Both the position numbers and the translations under genes were made by a program. The notes beneath the pieces are model-generated. The model worked only from the letters and a program-made list of their open reading frames with translations, was not told where the DNA came from and searched no databases. Below are positions 57,355 through 64,000 of a stretch of 64,000 nucleotides of DNA, piece after piece. The stretch is taken from NCBI RefSeq assembly GCF_007971225.1, contig NZ_CP042435.1, positions 868,001-932,000 on the forward strand. The letters run 5' to 3'. Positions within the stretch are counted from its first letter, which is position 1. Every line of letters begins with the position of its first letter. The stretch is from Panacibacter ginsenosidivorans. GTDB lineage: Bacteria; Bacteroidota; Bacteroidia; Chitinophagales; Chitinophagaceae.

Positions 57355-57623
57355 AAAAGCTTTATAGCATTACTTAAGCTAAGTGCATTGCACATTTAAA
57401 ATAAGAAAATGATTTTATTTAACCCGAAGATTCCTTACCACACTAATGCATGTCCTTTAACCACATGTTCTTTAGGCTCGGCATCTCTTGCATTTACACC
57501 ACACTCTTGCTCCCATTGTCATTAGGTACTTCTGCATGGAAGAATAGCAGAAGTTCAATTATTCAACCCATTAGCCAAATCAATTAACTTTATACTTTCA
57601 TAGATAAAAGTTATCAATAACCA
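57355..57623. other. oxyR leader region, no gene seen
   Basis: No ORF. It probably contains the oxyR promoter. A possible decayed arm near 57485-57512 is too diverged to count. Confidence 0.5.
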
Positions 57624-58559
57624 ATGACCTTTACACAACTTGAATACATTGTAGCGGTAGATACCTTTCGCCATTTTGCAGATGCAGCAGCTCATTGCTT
57701 TGTAACCCAGCCTACACTTAGCATGCAAATCCATAAACTGGAGGAAGAACTGGGTATAAAAATTTTCGACAGGAGCAAACAACCTGTACTGCCAACTGAA
57801 CCAGGATTGGATATTATTGACCACGCAAGAAAAATTCTTGCAGAAAGAGATAACCTTACAGATATGCTGGCGTCAAAAAAAGGCGTGGTGAATGGCGAAT
57901 TAAAAATTGGTGTAATACCAACACTGGCGCCATATCTGCTGCCATTATTCATTCCTGCATTCACAAAAAAATACCCTAATGTAAAACTGGTAGTGAATGA
58001 GCTTACTACCGATATTATTATTTCAAGATTGCGTGAAGGGCGCATTGATGCAGGTGTTTTGGTTACACCTTTAACAGAAAAAGGTATTAAAGAAGATGTA
58101 TTATTTTATGAAGAAATGCTGGCCTATGTTTCCAAAAATAATGCAGCATATAAAAAGACCTACGTGCTACCCAAAGATATTGATCCCGAGAAATTATGGC
58201 TATTGCAGGAAGGACATTGTTTTCGTTCGCAGATAATACAATTGTGCGAATTGCGCAGGATAAGTAAAGAAGGCAGCCATTTTGAATATGAAGCAGGCAG
58301 TTTTGAAACGCTGAGAAGAATGGTTGATCTTAACGATGGCATTACTATCCTTCCCGAACTTGCCACGCTTGATATGACTGTGCACCAGCAGAATCATTTG
58401 CGTTATTTTAAATCCCCTGCACCGGTAAGAGAAGTAAGCATTGTTACCCACCGTGATTTTGTAAAACGCAAACTCATTGAATTATTAAAGAAAGAAATTC
58501 TGGCTGCTGTGCCTGATAAATTACGGAAGAATAAAAAAGTATCGGTAATACCAGTTTGA
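57624..58559 (+). CDS. oxyR: LysR-type peroxide regulator OxyR
   Basis: 311 residues. The N-terminal helix-turn-helix is TFTQLEYIVAVDTFRHFADAAAHCFVTQPTLSMQIHKLEE. The effector domain contains LLQEGHC199-FRSQIIQL-C208, the same two cysteines and numbering as E. coli OxyR, which form the peroxide-sensing disulfide. It activates catalase and peroxiredoxin genes on oxidation. No katG, ahpC or dps is adjacent, so targets lie elsewhere. Cytosolic. The start at 57624 gives the family's standard N-terminus. Confidence 0.94.
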   Translation: MTFTQLEYIVAVDTFRHFADAAAHCFVTQPTLSMQIHKLEEELGIKIFDRSKQPVLPTEPGLDIIDHARKILAERDNLTDMLASKKGVVNGELKIGVIPTLAPYLLPLFIPAFTKKYPNVKLVVNELTTDIIISRLREGRIDAGVLVTPLTEKGIKEDVLFYEEMLAYVSKNNAAYKKTYVLPKDIDPEKLWLLQEGHCFRSQIIQLCELRRISKEGSHFEYEAGSFETLRRMVDLNDGITILPELATLDMTVHQQNHLRYFKSPAPVREVSIVTHRDFVKRKLIELLKKEILAAVPDKLRKNKKVSVIPV

Positions 58560-58609
58560 GTTATATAAAATATTTTATGTACTAAGCTTTTGAATAAGCA
58601 TTTAGCATT

Positions 58610-58629
58610 GTTGCGTCGCACACTTGTAC
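58610..58629 (+). repeat. Dispersed arm repeat, F orientation
   Basis: GTTGCGTCGCACACTTGTAC, preceded by ACTAAGCTTTTGAATAAGC. It sits between the convergent oxyR and lipoprotein stops, 50 bp and 37 bp away. Confidence 0.9.
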
Positions 58630-58666
58630 TTCTGGTTTTTGCTGAACAAATAAAAGCTTACCGGTT

Positions 58667-58963
58667 CTACCTGGAGATCACTTTAAAGTCATGCGTAATA
58701 TAAAGACGTTTAATACCAACTGTGTCTTTAACGCCTATGATCTTCATGTTCACTTTAAAATCGCAAATGTAATATTGAGGGTCGTCATAATAGATCACAT
58801 CTCCTATTACGTAATATTTCACTTTGGTAGAATCATAATTAACCCTTGAATACATATAATCAAGCAAGGTAGACTTTAGTTTTGCCTGTATATCCTCCGG
58901 GCCCTGGTTCCTGTTACAGGCAACGGCAATAAATAAAAGAAGAATTGTGGCAAACTTTTTCAT
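58667..58963 (-). CDS. Small predicted lipoprotein, unknown function
   Basis: 98 residues from the ATG at 58963: KKFATILLLFIAVACNRNQ is a lipoprotein signal with lipobox IAVAC (Cys16). The frame remains open 73 codons upstream, but that part translates a repeat arm (RCVTHLYCIAL is the arm itself) and is spurious. The mature part of about 80 residues is a small alpha/beta-looking domain (LLDYMYSRVNYDSTKVKYYVIGDVIYYDD, then CDFKVNMKIIGVKDTVG). No family recognised. Bracketed by F and R arms. Confidence 0.72.
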   Translation of the reverse strand: MKKFATILLLFIAVACNRNQGPEDIQAKLKSTLLDYMYSRVNYDSTKVKYYVIGDVIYYDDPQYYICDFKVNMKIIGVKDTVGIKRLYITHDFKVISR

Positions 58964-59101
58964 TGTTGTGTTGGTTTTGGAAATTAACTGCGTGAAGTAA
59001 AGATAAATTTTCTCATGATTTTTGCCACGACAGAAAAAAATATTTTGTCTGATACTGAATAAATAAAAAGTAAACCAGTCATTGCTCCGTAAAGCGATAC
59101 A

Positions 59102-59121
59102 GTACAAGTGAGTGACACAAC
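59102..59121 (-). repeat. Dispersed arm repeat, R orientation
   Basis: GTACAAGTGAGTGACACAAC followed by GAAGTGCAATAGCAGCAAT. It lies in the divergent gap, 138 bp upstream of the lipoprotein start and 73 bp upstream of the DUF1080 start. Confidence 0.9.
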
Positions 59122-59194
59122 GAAGTGCAATAGCAGCAATACAGATAAGTTCAAAAAAATTATTTCTTATCTTCAACCCCACTAAAAAGCTCGT

Positions 59195-59941
59195 ATGAAA
59201 AAATATTCCCCGGCAATTTTTTGTATTGCCTTTGTTTTACTAACAGCAAACGCAATTGCAACACCTCGTCATGTTAGAGACTCTGCATCAGATAACCAGT
59301 TAAGCAAACAGGAAAAAAAAGATGGCTGGAAGTTGTTGTTCAACGGTAAGTCGCTGGATGATTTTAGAATATATAAGAATGAAACGGGGTCATCCTGGAA
59401 AGTAGTAGATGGCGCTATTTGCAGCACCAAACCGGAAGGCAATAAAAACCCCGATCTTATAACAACAGGCAAGTATGAAAGTTTTGAGCTGCAGGTTGAC
59501 TGGAAACTTTCACCGCAAGGCAATAGCGGCATTATGTACCATGTAACAGAGGACTATGATCATCCTTACGAAAGCGGGCCCGAATATCAATTAATAGATG
59601 ATGATGGCTTTCCTGAAAAAATAGAGAACTGGCAAAAGACAGGTGCAAACTATGCCATGAATGTGCCTATGGTTCGTGCTATTAAAGCCCCGGGAGAATG
59701 GAACCATACGGTGATCATTGTAAACAAAGGCCATGTAGAGCATTGGCTTAACGGGCAAAAAGTAGTGGAATATGAATTATGGACCGATGAATGGAAGAAA
59801 AATAAAATGGCAGGCAAATGGAAAGATGCACCCGGTTATGGCCTTGCAAAATCAGGCTTCATAGCATTCCAGGCTTCTCATAGTGGTGTAGAAAATAGTG
59901 GTGTTTGTTTTAAGAATATCAAGATCAGAATACTGAATTAG
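59195..59941 (+). CDS. Exported DUF1080 (3-keto-disaccharide hydrolase family) protein
   Basis: 248 residues with a signal peptide (KKYSPAIFCIAFVLLTANAIA). The DUF1080 pattern is complete: GWKLLFNGKSLDDFRIYK, SSWKVVDGAICS, FELQVDWKLSPQGNSGIMYHV, GPEYQLIDDDG, GEWNHTVIIVNKGHVEHWLNG and SGFIAFQASHSGVENSGVCFKNIKI. The fold is a concanavalin-like beta-sandwich; some members hydrolyse 3-keto-glycosides. Periplasmic. It converges on the following minus-strand gene through a shared terminator. Confidence 0.92.
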   Translation: MKKYSPAIFCIAFVLLTANAIATPRHVRDSASDNQLSKQEKKDGWKLLFNGKSLDDFRIYKNETGSSWKVVDGAICSTKPEGNKNPDLITTGKYESFELQVDWKLSPQGNSGIMYHVTEDYDHPYESGPEYQLIDDDGFPEKIENWQKTGANYAMNVPMVRAIKAPGEWNHTVIIVNKGHVEHWLNGQKVVEYELWTDEWKKNKMAGKWKDAPGYGLAKSGFIAFQASHSGVENSGVCFKNIKIRILN

Positions 59942-59960
59942 GTTTTTGCAAAACCATTAA

Positions 59961-60002
59961 TAAAAAGATGAGAGGTAGCAGCAATTACTTCTCATCTTTT
60001 CT
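59961..60002. terminator. Bidirectional terminator between convergent genes
   Basis: AAAAGATGAGA (59963-59973) pairs with TCTCATCTTTT (59990-60000). T or A runs on both sides let it work on either strand. The minus-strand gene's stop lies in the loop. Confidence 0.75.
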
Positions 60003-60710
60003 TTTATAATAATCTTTCAGTTTATCGTTGATGTAATAAAATACATCCTCATCAGATGTGTGCTGCCTCAGCCATTTATAATCCGGCCAGTAAAGATTAA
60101 TAAAGTGGTTCAAACTATCTCCATGTAATCCTGTATAAGCACTTACTAATTCAGGTGAAAAACGGTATCGTACGTATGCATCCTTTTCATTTTGTTCAAA
60201 AAGTTTTTCTGCCTGGCGTTTCGACTTTTCACGCTTTGTAAAATGATCGAGATTAACCACGGCTCCTGCGCCGGAAGGATTATTCTGAATGGTTTTATAT
60301 TGAGGGCTTACAAGATCTCTGTTAAAATCGTCCCGCCTTTTAATACTGTCGCCCTGGTATTTACTGTAGCTCGCCTGTACAGTAACACCAGGTAGCTCAT
60401 GCGCTAATACACTCATACGTACATATAGTGTTTGTTCCATTAACAAACTGTAGTGCAGCATTTGGAAGTGATAATTATCTTTTGTAAAAAAAAGTACATC
60501 ATCAATATTAACCTGCAATGAAAATTTTCCTTTGCTGTCTGTAACAGTTTTTTTATTAGTTGTAAGATTACTTACCTGCACATTGGCCATTGGTGCATTT
60601 GTGGAACTATCTGTAATAAACCCGGTAATGGTTTTCTTTTGCGTATAACCAGTTATTGAAAGTATTATCAATACAAACAATAATAGTAAACGGTGTGTAG
60701 TATTTTTCAT
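59985..60710 (-). CDS. Exported carboxypeptidase-regulatory-like protein
   Basis: 241 residues with a signal peptide (HRLLLLFVLIILSITGYTQ). A CarboxypepD_reg-like beta-sandwich follows (TITGFITDSSTNAPMANVQVSNLTTNKKTVTDSKGKFSLQV, about 27-70). This domain usually begins TonB-linked outer membrane proteins, but here no plug or barrel follows. The C-terminal half is charged and helical (FTKREKSKRQAEKLFEQNEKDAYVRYRF). Function unknown. Its 3' end sits inside the shared hairpin with the DUF1080 gene. Confidence 0.85.
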   Translation of the reverse strand: MKNTTHRLLLLFVLIILSITGYTQKKTITGFITDSSTNAPMANVQVSNLTTNKKTVTDSKGKFSLQVNIDDVLFFTKDNYHFQMLHYSLLMEQTLYVRMSVLAHELPGVTVQASYSKYQGDSIKRRDDFNRDLVSPQYKTIQNNPSGAGAVVNLDHFTKREKSKRQAEKLFEQNEKDAYVRYRFSPELVSAYTGLHGDSLNHFINLYWPDYKWLRQHTSDEDVFYYINDKLKDYYKRKDEK

Positions 60711-60823
60711 GTGCGCCTGGTATTTATTGTTAGCAATTTAGCAATGCAAATGAGTATTATTTGTTAACAACCAGCCATTGGTCTATTCTATGGAGCCGGC
60801 TGCATTACAGCTATTAAACTTTT

Positions 60824-60843
60824 GTTGCGTCGCACGCTTGTAC
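60824..60843 (+). repeat. Dispersed arm repeat, F orientation
   Basis: GTTGCGTCGCACGCTTGTAC followed by GTTCAAT, preceded by GGAGCCGGCTGCATTACAG and ATTAAACTTTT. The flank resembles that of the R arm at 62455, on the other side of two genes. Confidence 0.9.
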
Positions 60844-60875
60844 GTTCAATTTATTAGGCAGTAAGGTACAACTGT

Positions 60876-61874
60876 TTATTTCAATAATTTTATATTGTAC
60901 TTCTTTGCAATTCCAGGATAAAGGTTTAATAACTCATTTGCTTTACCGTCCTTATCAAAAATAAATTCCCAGGTATTCAATGGTTCCCATATAAAAGTGC
61001 CTTTCATTTTTCCATCCGGAATATTAAAAGCAATATCATTCACTTCGTTTTTTTTGTAAGTATATTCTACCACTATAATATCCTGTTTATAATGTTTGGA
61101 AAGATCATTCAAATTATACTGCAGGCTGTCTAATGTTCCGTGCCATTGCGGATAGTACGACTCCCCTATTACATCAAACTTCACATCACGCTCCAGCATG
61201 TTATCAATAAAAGAAACAGATTCTTTATTCTGCCCGCCACAGGCAATATGCAACATAATAGGTATTGATGCATCAACATCTTTTACGCCTGCTGCTCCTG
61301 CTTTAAATAATGCAGCAAGGTTATCCATGTTATCTGCTTTGCCATCCGGCCATATCATTCCATGGTTGATCTCGTTGCCCACCTGTACCATATCCGGCAA
61401 TGTGCCTTGCTTTTTTAGTTCAGTTAAAACATCTTTTGTATAGCCACGAACTGCTGTTATAAGCTGACCAAAATCAAGATCTTCCCATGCAGCGGGTTTG
61501 AATTGTTTGCCAGGATCGGCCCATGTATCGCTGTAATGAAAATCAAGTAAGAATTTTAAACCTGCTGCTTTAATTCTTTTAGCCATCATCTTCGTTTGCT
61601 CGAGTCCGCAGTAATCTTTACCGGGGCTATAACCACTGTCTGAACCGGGATCATTAAATATGCGCAGCCTTATATAATTAAACCCATGTTGTTTTAAAAT
61701 ATCAATTGCATCGCCTTCTGTTCCATCCACAGAAAAATGAATGCCTTTGTCTTCAAGTTCGGGCAGGAAAGAAATATCTGCACCCATTATTTTTTCATAC
61801 TTATCTTTTTGTGCTAACAATATGCTGCTTATTAAAAGCATTACCACAGGCAGGAAAGCTTTTTGATAATTCAT
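60876..61874 (-). CDS. GH53 endo-beta-1,4-galactanase, exported
   Basis: 332 residues from the ATG at 61874 with a signal peptide (AFLPVVMLLISSILLAQ); a longer frame to 61991 would overlap the divergent neighbour and is rejected. The GH53 signature is KIMGADISFLPELEDKG, then YIRLRIFNDP, FLLDFHYSDTWADPGKQ, the acid/base Glu168 in QVGNEINHG and the probable nucleophile Glu270 in VVEYTY. It cleaves beta-1,4-galactan side chains of pectin. No SusC/D pair is nearby. It is divergent from the DUF1905 gene with only 21 bp between starts. Confidence 0.93.
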   Translation of the reverse strand: MNYQKAFLPVVMLLISSILLAQKDKYEKIMGADISFLPELEDKGIHFSVDGTEGDAIDILKQHGFNYIRLRIFNDPGSDSGYSPGKDYCGLEQTKMMAKRIKAAGLKFLLDFHYSDTWADPGKQFKPAAWEDLDFGQLITAVRGYTKDVLTELKKQGTLPDMVQVGNEINHGMIWPDGKADNMDNLAALFKAGAAGVKDVDASIPIMLHIACGGQNKESVSFIDNMLERDVKFDVIGESYYPQWHGTLDSLQYNLNDLSKHYKQDIIVVEYTYKKNEVNDIAFNIPDGKMKGTFIWEPLNTWEFIFDKDGKANELLNLYPGIAKKYNIKLLK

Positions 61875-61895
61875 ATAACGCTGTAATTTTAGAAT

Positions 61896-62420
61896 ATGGT
61901 TCAATTTACAACTACCATACGAAAGTTCAGCGAACAGGGAGAAAAAACAGGATGGACACATATTATCATTCCTGCTGATATTGCACAGCAACTAATACCC
62001 GGCAATAAGAAATCATTTCGTGTTAAAGGCAGGCTGGATGACTATTCGATTGCAGGCATTGCTTTAATGCCAATGGGCGCAGGGGATTTTGTAATGCCAT
62101 TAAACGCAGTTATTCGCAAAGGCATTCATAAAAAAGAAGGTGCTATGCTTAATGTAAAACTGGAGGTTGATAAAAAAGAAATACAACCCCCACAAGAATT
62201 TGTTGAATGCCTAAAAGATGAACCTGCAGCACACGAACATTATTTTTCTTTAGCAAAATCACATCAACTATATTTTACCCGCTGGATTAACGAGGCTAAA
62301 ACAGAGCAAACAAAAACAAAGCGTATTGCACAGGCTGTAAATGCCCTCTCAAAGAAATTCGATTTTGGTATGATGGTACGCGCAATTAAGAAAGACAATG
62401 ATTTGCTAAAAGGAGTTTAG
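61896..62420 (+). CDS. DUF1905 / YdeI-like protein
   Basis: 174 residues. The N-terminal half is a DUF1905 beta-barrel (FTTTIRKFSEQGEKTGWTHIIIPADIAQQL, then FRVKGRLDDYSIAGIALMPMGAGDFVMPLNAVIRKGI). The C-terminal half is the YdeI/OmpD-associated (bacteriocin-protection) helical domain (EFVECLKDEPAAHEHYFSLAKSHQLYFTRWINEAKTEQTKTKRI). Function is uncertain; no signal peptide. It starts 21 bp from the divergent galactanase gene, leaving no room for two separate standard promoters, so they must overlap. Confidence 0.87.
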   Translation: MVQFTTTIRKFSEQGEKTGWTHIIIPADIAQQLIPGNKKSFRVKGRLDDYSIAGIALMPMGAGDFVMPLNAVIRKGIHKKEGAMLNVKLEVDKKEIQPPQEFVECLKDEPAAHEHYFSLAKSHQLYFTRWINEAKTEQTKTKRIAQAVNALSKKFDFGMMVRAIKKDNDLLKGV

Positions 62421-62454
62421 CACTCATAGCTGGTTAGTTGCAATAAAATATACA

Positions 62455-62474
62455 GTACAAGAGTGCGACGCAAG
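62455..62474 (-). repeat. Dispersed arm repeat, R orientation
   Basis: GTACAAGAGTGCGACGCAAG followed by AAAAGCTTAATGCCTGTACT and AAGCCCGGCTCATAA. It lies 34 bp after the DUF1905 stop. Confidence 0.9.
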
Positions 62475-62618
62475 AAAAGCTTAATGCCTGTACTCAAGCC
62501 CGGCTCATAATGTATCTCAATATCATGTTTCAGTAATTCATTCTCATGCTTCAGTAGCTGTGATCATTTCTTTGTTGTTAATTGCAGTATATTAGAACTT
62601 ACTTCAAATTGCTTACGG

Positions 62619-63938
62619 ATGAAAGAAATATTTATAGCGGCATGTATATTTTTTTGTGTCAGTTGCACCGAAGCTCAGTCTACAAAAGCATTCGATGATT
62701 TTCGCGACAGCTTTGTAAAAGGATACACAACCCTTGCTATTCCTGAACTCGAATTAAGTTATGCAGATAACCTGCAGCATATACTGCCACTCAACAAAAT
62801 TCAACAGCAACTAAATTTCTTTGAAGATGCAAAAAATAAACTGGACATTTTTGAAACATACTGGTTAACTGATTCAGAAAAATTTGATCTTGACCTGATG
62901 AAATTCGAGACAACAATGAACCTGCAAAGACTGGCCCTCGAAAAAAGATGGTGCGATGAAAAGCCTGCTGTCATACCTGTAAATAATTTATACAGCATCC
63001 CCCATGGCAATGAATGGTATGTTTATTTTCTGAAAAGATGGCTCGGTGCTGATGTAAACCCCGATGATATTTATTTTAATGGTATTGCAGAAATAGATCG
63101 GGTAAAACAACATATAGAAGACATAAGAATAAAAAAAGGTTTAACAACCGAACAATTCTATGCACATCTTAATGACAGTGATTTTTTTATAAACAGTCCG
63201 CAGCAATTGCAACAATCATTTGAGCATGTAAAGAATATTGTTCAGCAAAATCTTTATCTGCTGTTCAATGTGCAGCAGGTACGCAATGTAAAAATTGATC
63301 GTGGCAGCAACAATGCACTGGCACAAACACCGGGTTATTACAACGACGATACATTTTATTATAATTTTTTTGACAAGCCTTATAACAAACGCCAGGTTGA
63401 TTGGCTCTTTATACATGAAGCCGTTCCCGGCCATCACTATCAAATAAATATTGCAGATCATTTATCTCAATCCAAAGTGCAGCAATTATTTCACTACTCA
63501 GGTTTTGCGGAAGGCTGGGCTGCTTACACAGAAACACTTGGCACAGAGCTGGGCGTTTATGAAACTGATTATGATGAACTGGGTCATTGGGAATGGGATC
63601 TTGTGCGCTCCGTTCGTGTCATTATAGATATTGGTTTGAATTATTATGGATGGAATGATGAGAAAGCATTGGCAACATGGAAACAATATATACCCAACCA
63701 GGATGATATCGCAATGCGTGAGATCAATCGAATAAAACGCTGGCCTGCACAGGTTATTACCTACAAATATGGCTCTATGCTGATACTAAAATGGAAGAAA
63801 GAGTTACAGGACAAACAAGGAAATGCTTTTAACATTAAAGACTTTCATGACAGGCTGCTGAATCATGGCTCTCTGCCGTTTTTTATGGTAAAACAAAATG
63901 TATTTAAAAAAAGTACAGGTGATGTTGCAGGCAGTTGA
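62619..63938 (+). CDS. DUF885 family metallopeptidase-like protein, short form
   Basis: 439 residues with a signal peptide (KEIFIAACIFFCVSCTEAQ, possibly a lipoprotein through Cys15). The DUF885 zinc-binding motif is HEAVPGHH at 266-273, followed by the conserved FAEGWAAYTETLG, MREINRIKRWPAQVITYKYG and a final DFHDRLLNHGSLPFFMV. Most family members are near 580 residues, so this copy has a shorter N-terminal helical region. Peptidase activity is presumed, not proven. Cytoplasm-excluded. A repeat arm follows 17 bp after its stop. Confidence 0.88.
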   Translation: MKEIFIAACIFFCVSCTEAQSTKAFDDFRDSFVKGYTTLAIPELELSYADNLQHILPLNKIQQQLNFFEDAKNKLDIFETYWLTDSEKFDLDLMKFETTMNLQRLALEKRWCDEKPAVIPVNNLYSIPHGNEWYVYFLKRWLGADVNPDDIYFNGIAEIDRVKQHIEDIRIKKGLTTEQFYAHLNDSDFFINSPQQLQQSFEHVKNIVQQNLYLLFNVQQVRNVKIDRGSNNALAQTPGYYNDDTFYYNFFDKPYNKRQVDWLFIHEAVPGHHYQINIADHLSQSKVQQLFHYSGFAEGWAAYTETLGTELGVYETDYDELGHWEWDLVRSVRVIIDIGLNYYGWNDEKALATWKQYIPNQDDIAMREINRIKRWPAQVITYKYGSMLILKWKKELQDKQGNAFNIKDFHDRLLNHGSLPFFMVKQNVFKKSTGDVAGS

Positions 63939-63955
63939 ATTATTATTCAACCCTG

Positions 63956-63975
63956 GTTGTGTCACTCACTTGTAC
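63956..63975 (+). repeat. Dispersed arm repeat, F orientation, AC-type
   Basis: GTTGTGTCACTCACTTGTAC, preceded by ATTCAACCCTG; the GAGCC flank is absent because the gene ends here. Its R partner would lie beyond the window end. Confidence 0.9.
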
Positions 63976-64000
63976 GCTTTGTTCTTTACTCAGCAAATGA

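Noticed and set aside
57481-57515. A further F arm (CTTGCATTTACACCACACTCTTG)
   Set aside because: Only scattered matches to the core and no flank; could be chance in AT-rich DNA.
61875-61991. Longer start for the GH53 galactanase
   Set aside because: The extension precedes a normal signal peptide and would overlap the divergent DUF1905 gene.

Overview
The window looks like chromosomal DNA of a low-GC member of the Bacteroidota, most likely the Chitinophagaceae. The reasons are the family content (DUF6526, DUF2851, PepSY-like secreted proteins, a reg_prop/Y_Y_Y hybrid histidine kinase, DUF1080, GH53), signal peptides ending in AQ, the lack of clear Shine-Dalgarno sequences, and the gene order tRNA-Thr/Tyr/Gly/Thr-tuf-tRNA-Trp-secE-nusG. 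This placement is inference; no database was searched. I see no phage, insertion sequence, transposase or CRISPR array.

Layout. 1-1915: 5' part of a beta-oxidation fusion enzyme (minus strand). 2315-5538: tRNA-Ala, then the minus-strand translation cluster Thr(TGT)-Tyr-Gly-Thr(GGT)-tuf-Trp-secE-nusG. 5899-13308: a VWA protein, a prolyl oligopeptidase, a lipoprotein sulfatase, a lone receiver and a PepSY-like protein. 13570-24989: a flavin-oxidoreductase-like gene and a complex I operon, nuoA-B-C-D-H-I-J-K-L-M-N, with no nuoE/F/G between D and H. 25121-39646: a Bcr/CflA transporter, an acyl-CoA ligase, a SET-domain protein, a Ycf48-like protein, topA, an alpha/beta hydrolase, a DUF2520 protein, kdsC, a UbiA-like prenyltransferase, maf and DUF2851. 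39711-49165: adenine deaminase, a VOC protein, cysC-sat, a lipoprotein, a hydroxyisobutyrate-dehydrogenase-like gene, metG, an LD-carboxypeptidase and a small acidic protein. 49284-63938: a giant hybrid histidine kinase, a CoA hydrolase/transferase, a CHASE3-like/PAS kinase, oxyR, small exported proteins, a GH53 galactanase, and DUF1905 and DUF885 proteins.

The outstanding feature is a dispersed intergenic repeat. I count 39 arms of about 20 bp (consensus GTTGCGTCGCACTCTTGTAC, with a second subtype GTTGTGTCACTCACTTGTAC), each with about 35-40 bp of further conserved flank that often ends in GAGCC-GGCT. That is one arm per 1.6 kb, none inside a gene I accept, and one at nearly every boundary between transcription units. 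I call the orientation above F and its reverse complement R. Along the whole window the arms run F,R,F,R with only two exceptions. Several neighbouring inverted partners also share partner-specific flank sequence although whole genes lie between them: around nuoC-D-H, topA, kdsC-ubiA, one lipoprotein gene and the GH53 pair. I know of no described system that matches, and I treat it as the candidate novel system here.

The genes are otherwise mainly housekeeping (translation, respiration, DNA topology, sulfate activation, nucleotide salvage, envelope sugar metabolism) mixed with polysaccharide- and protein-degrading exported enzymes and sensory kinases. That fits a free-living polymer-degrading heterotroph.
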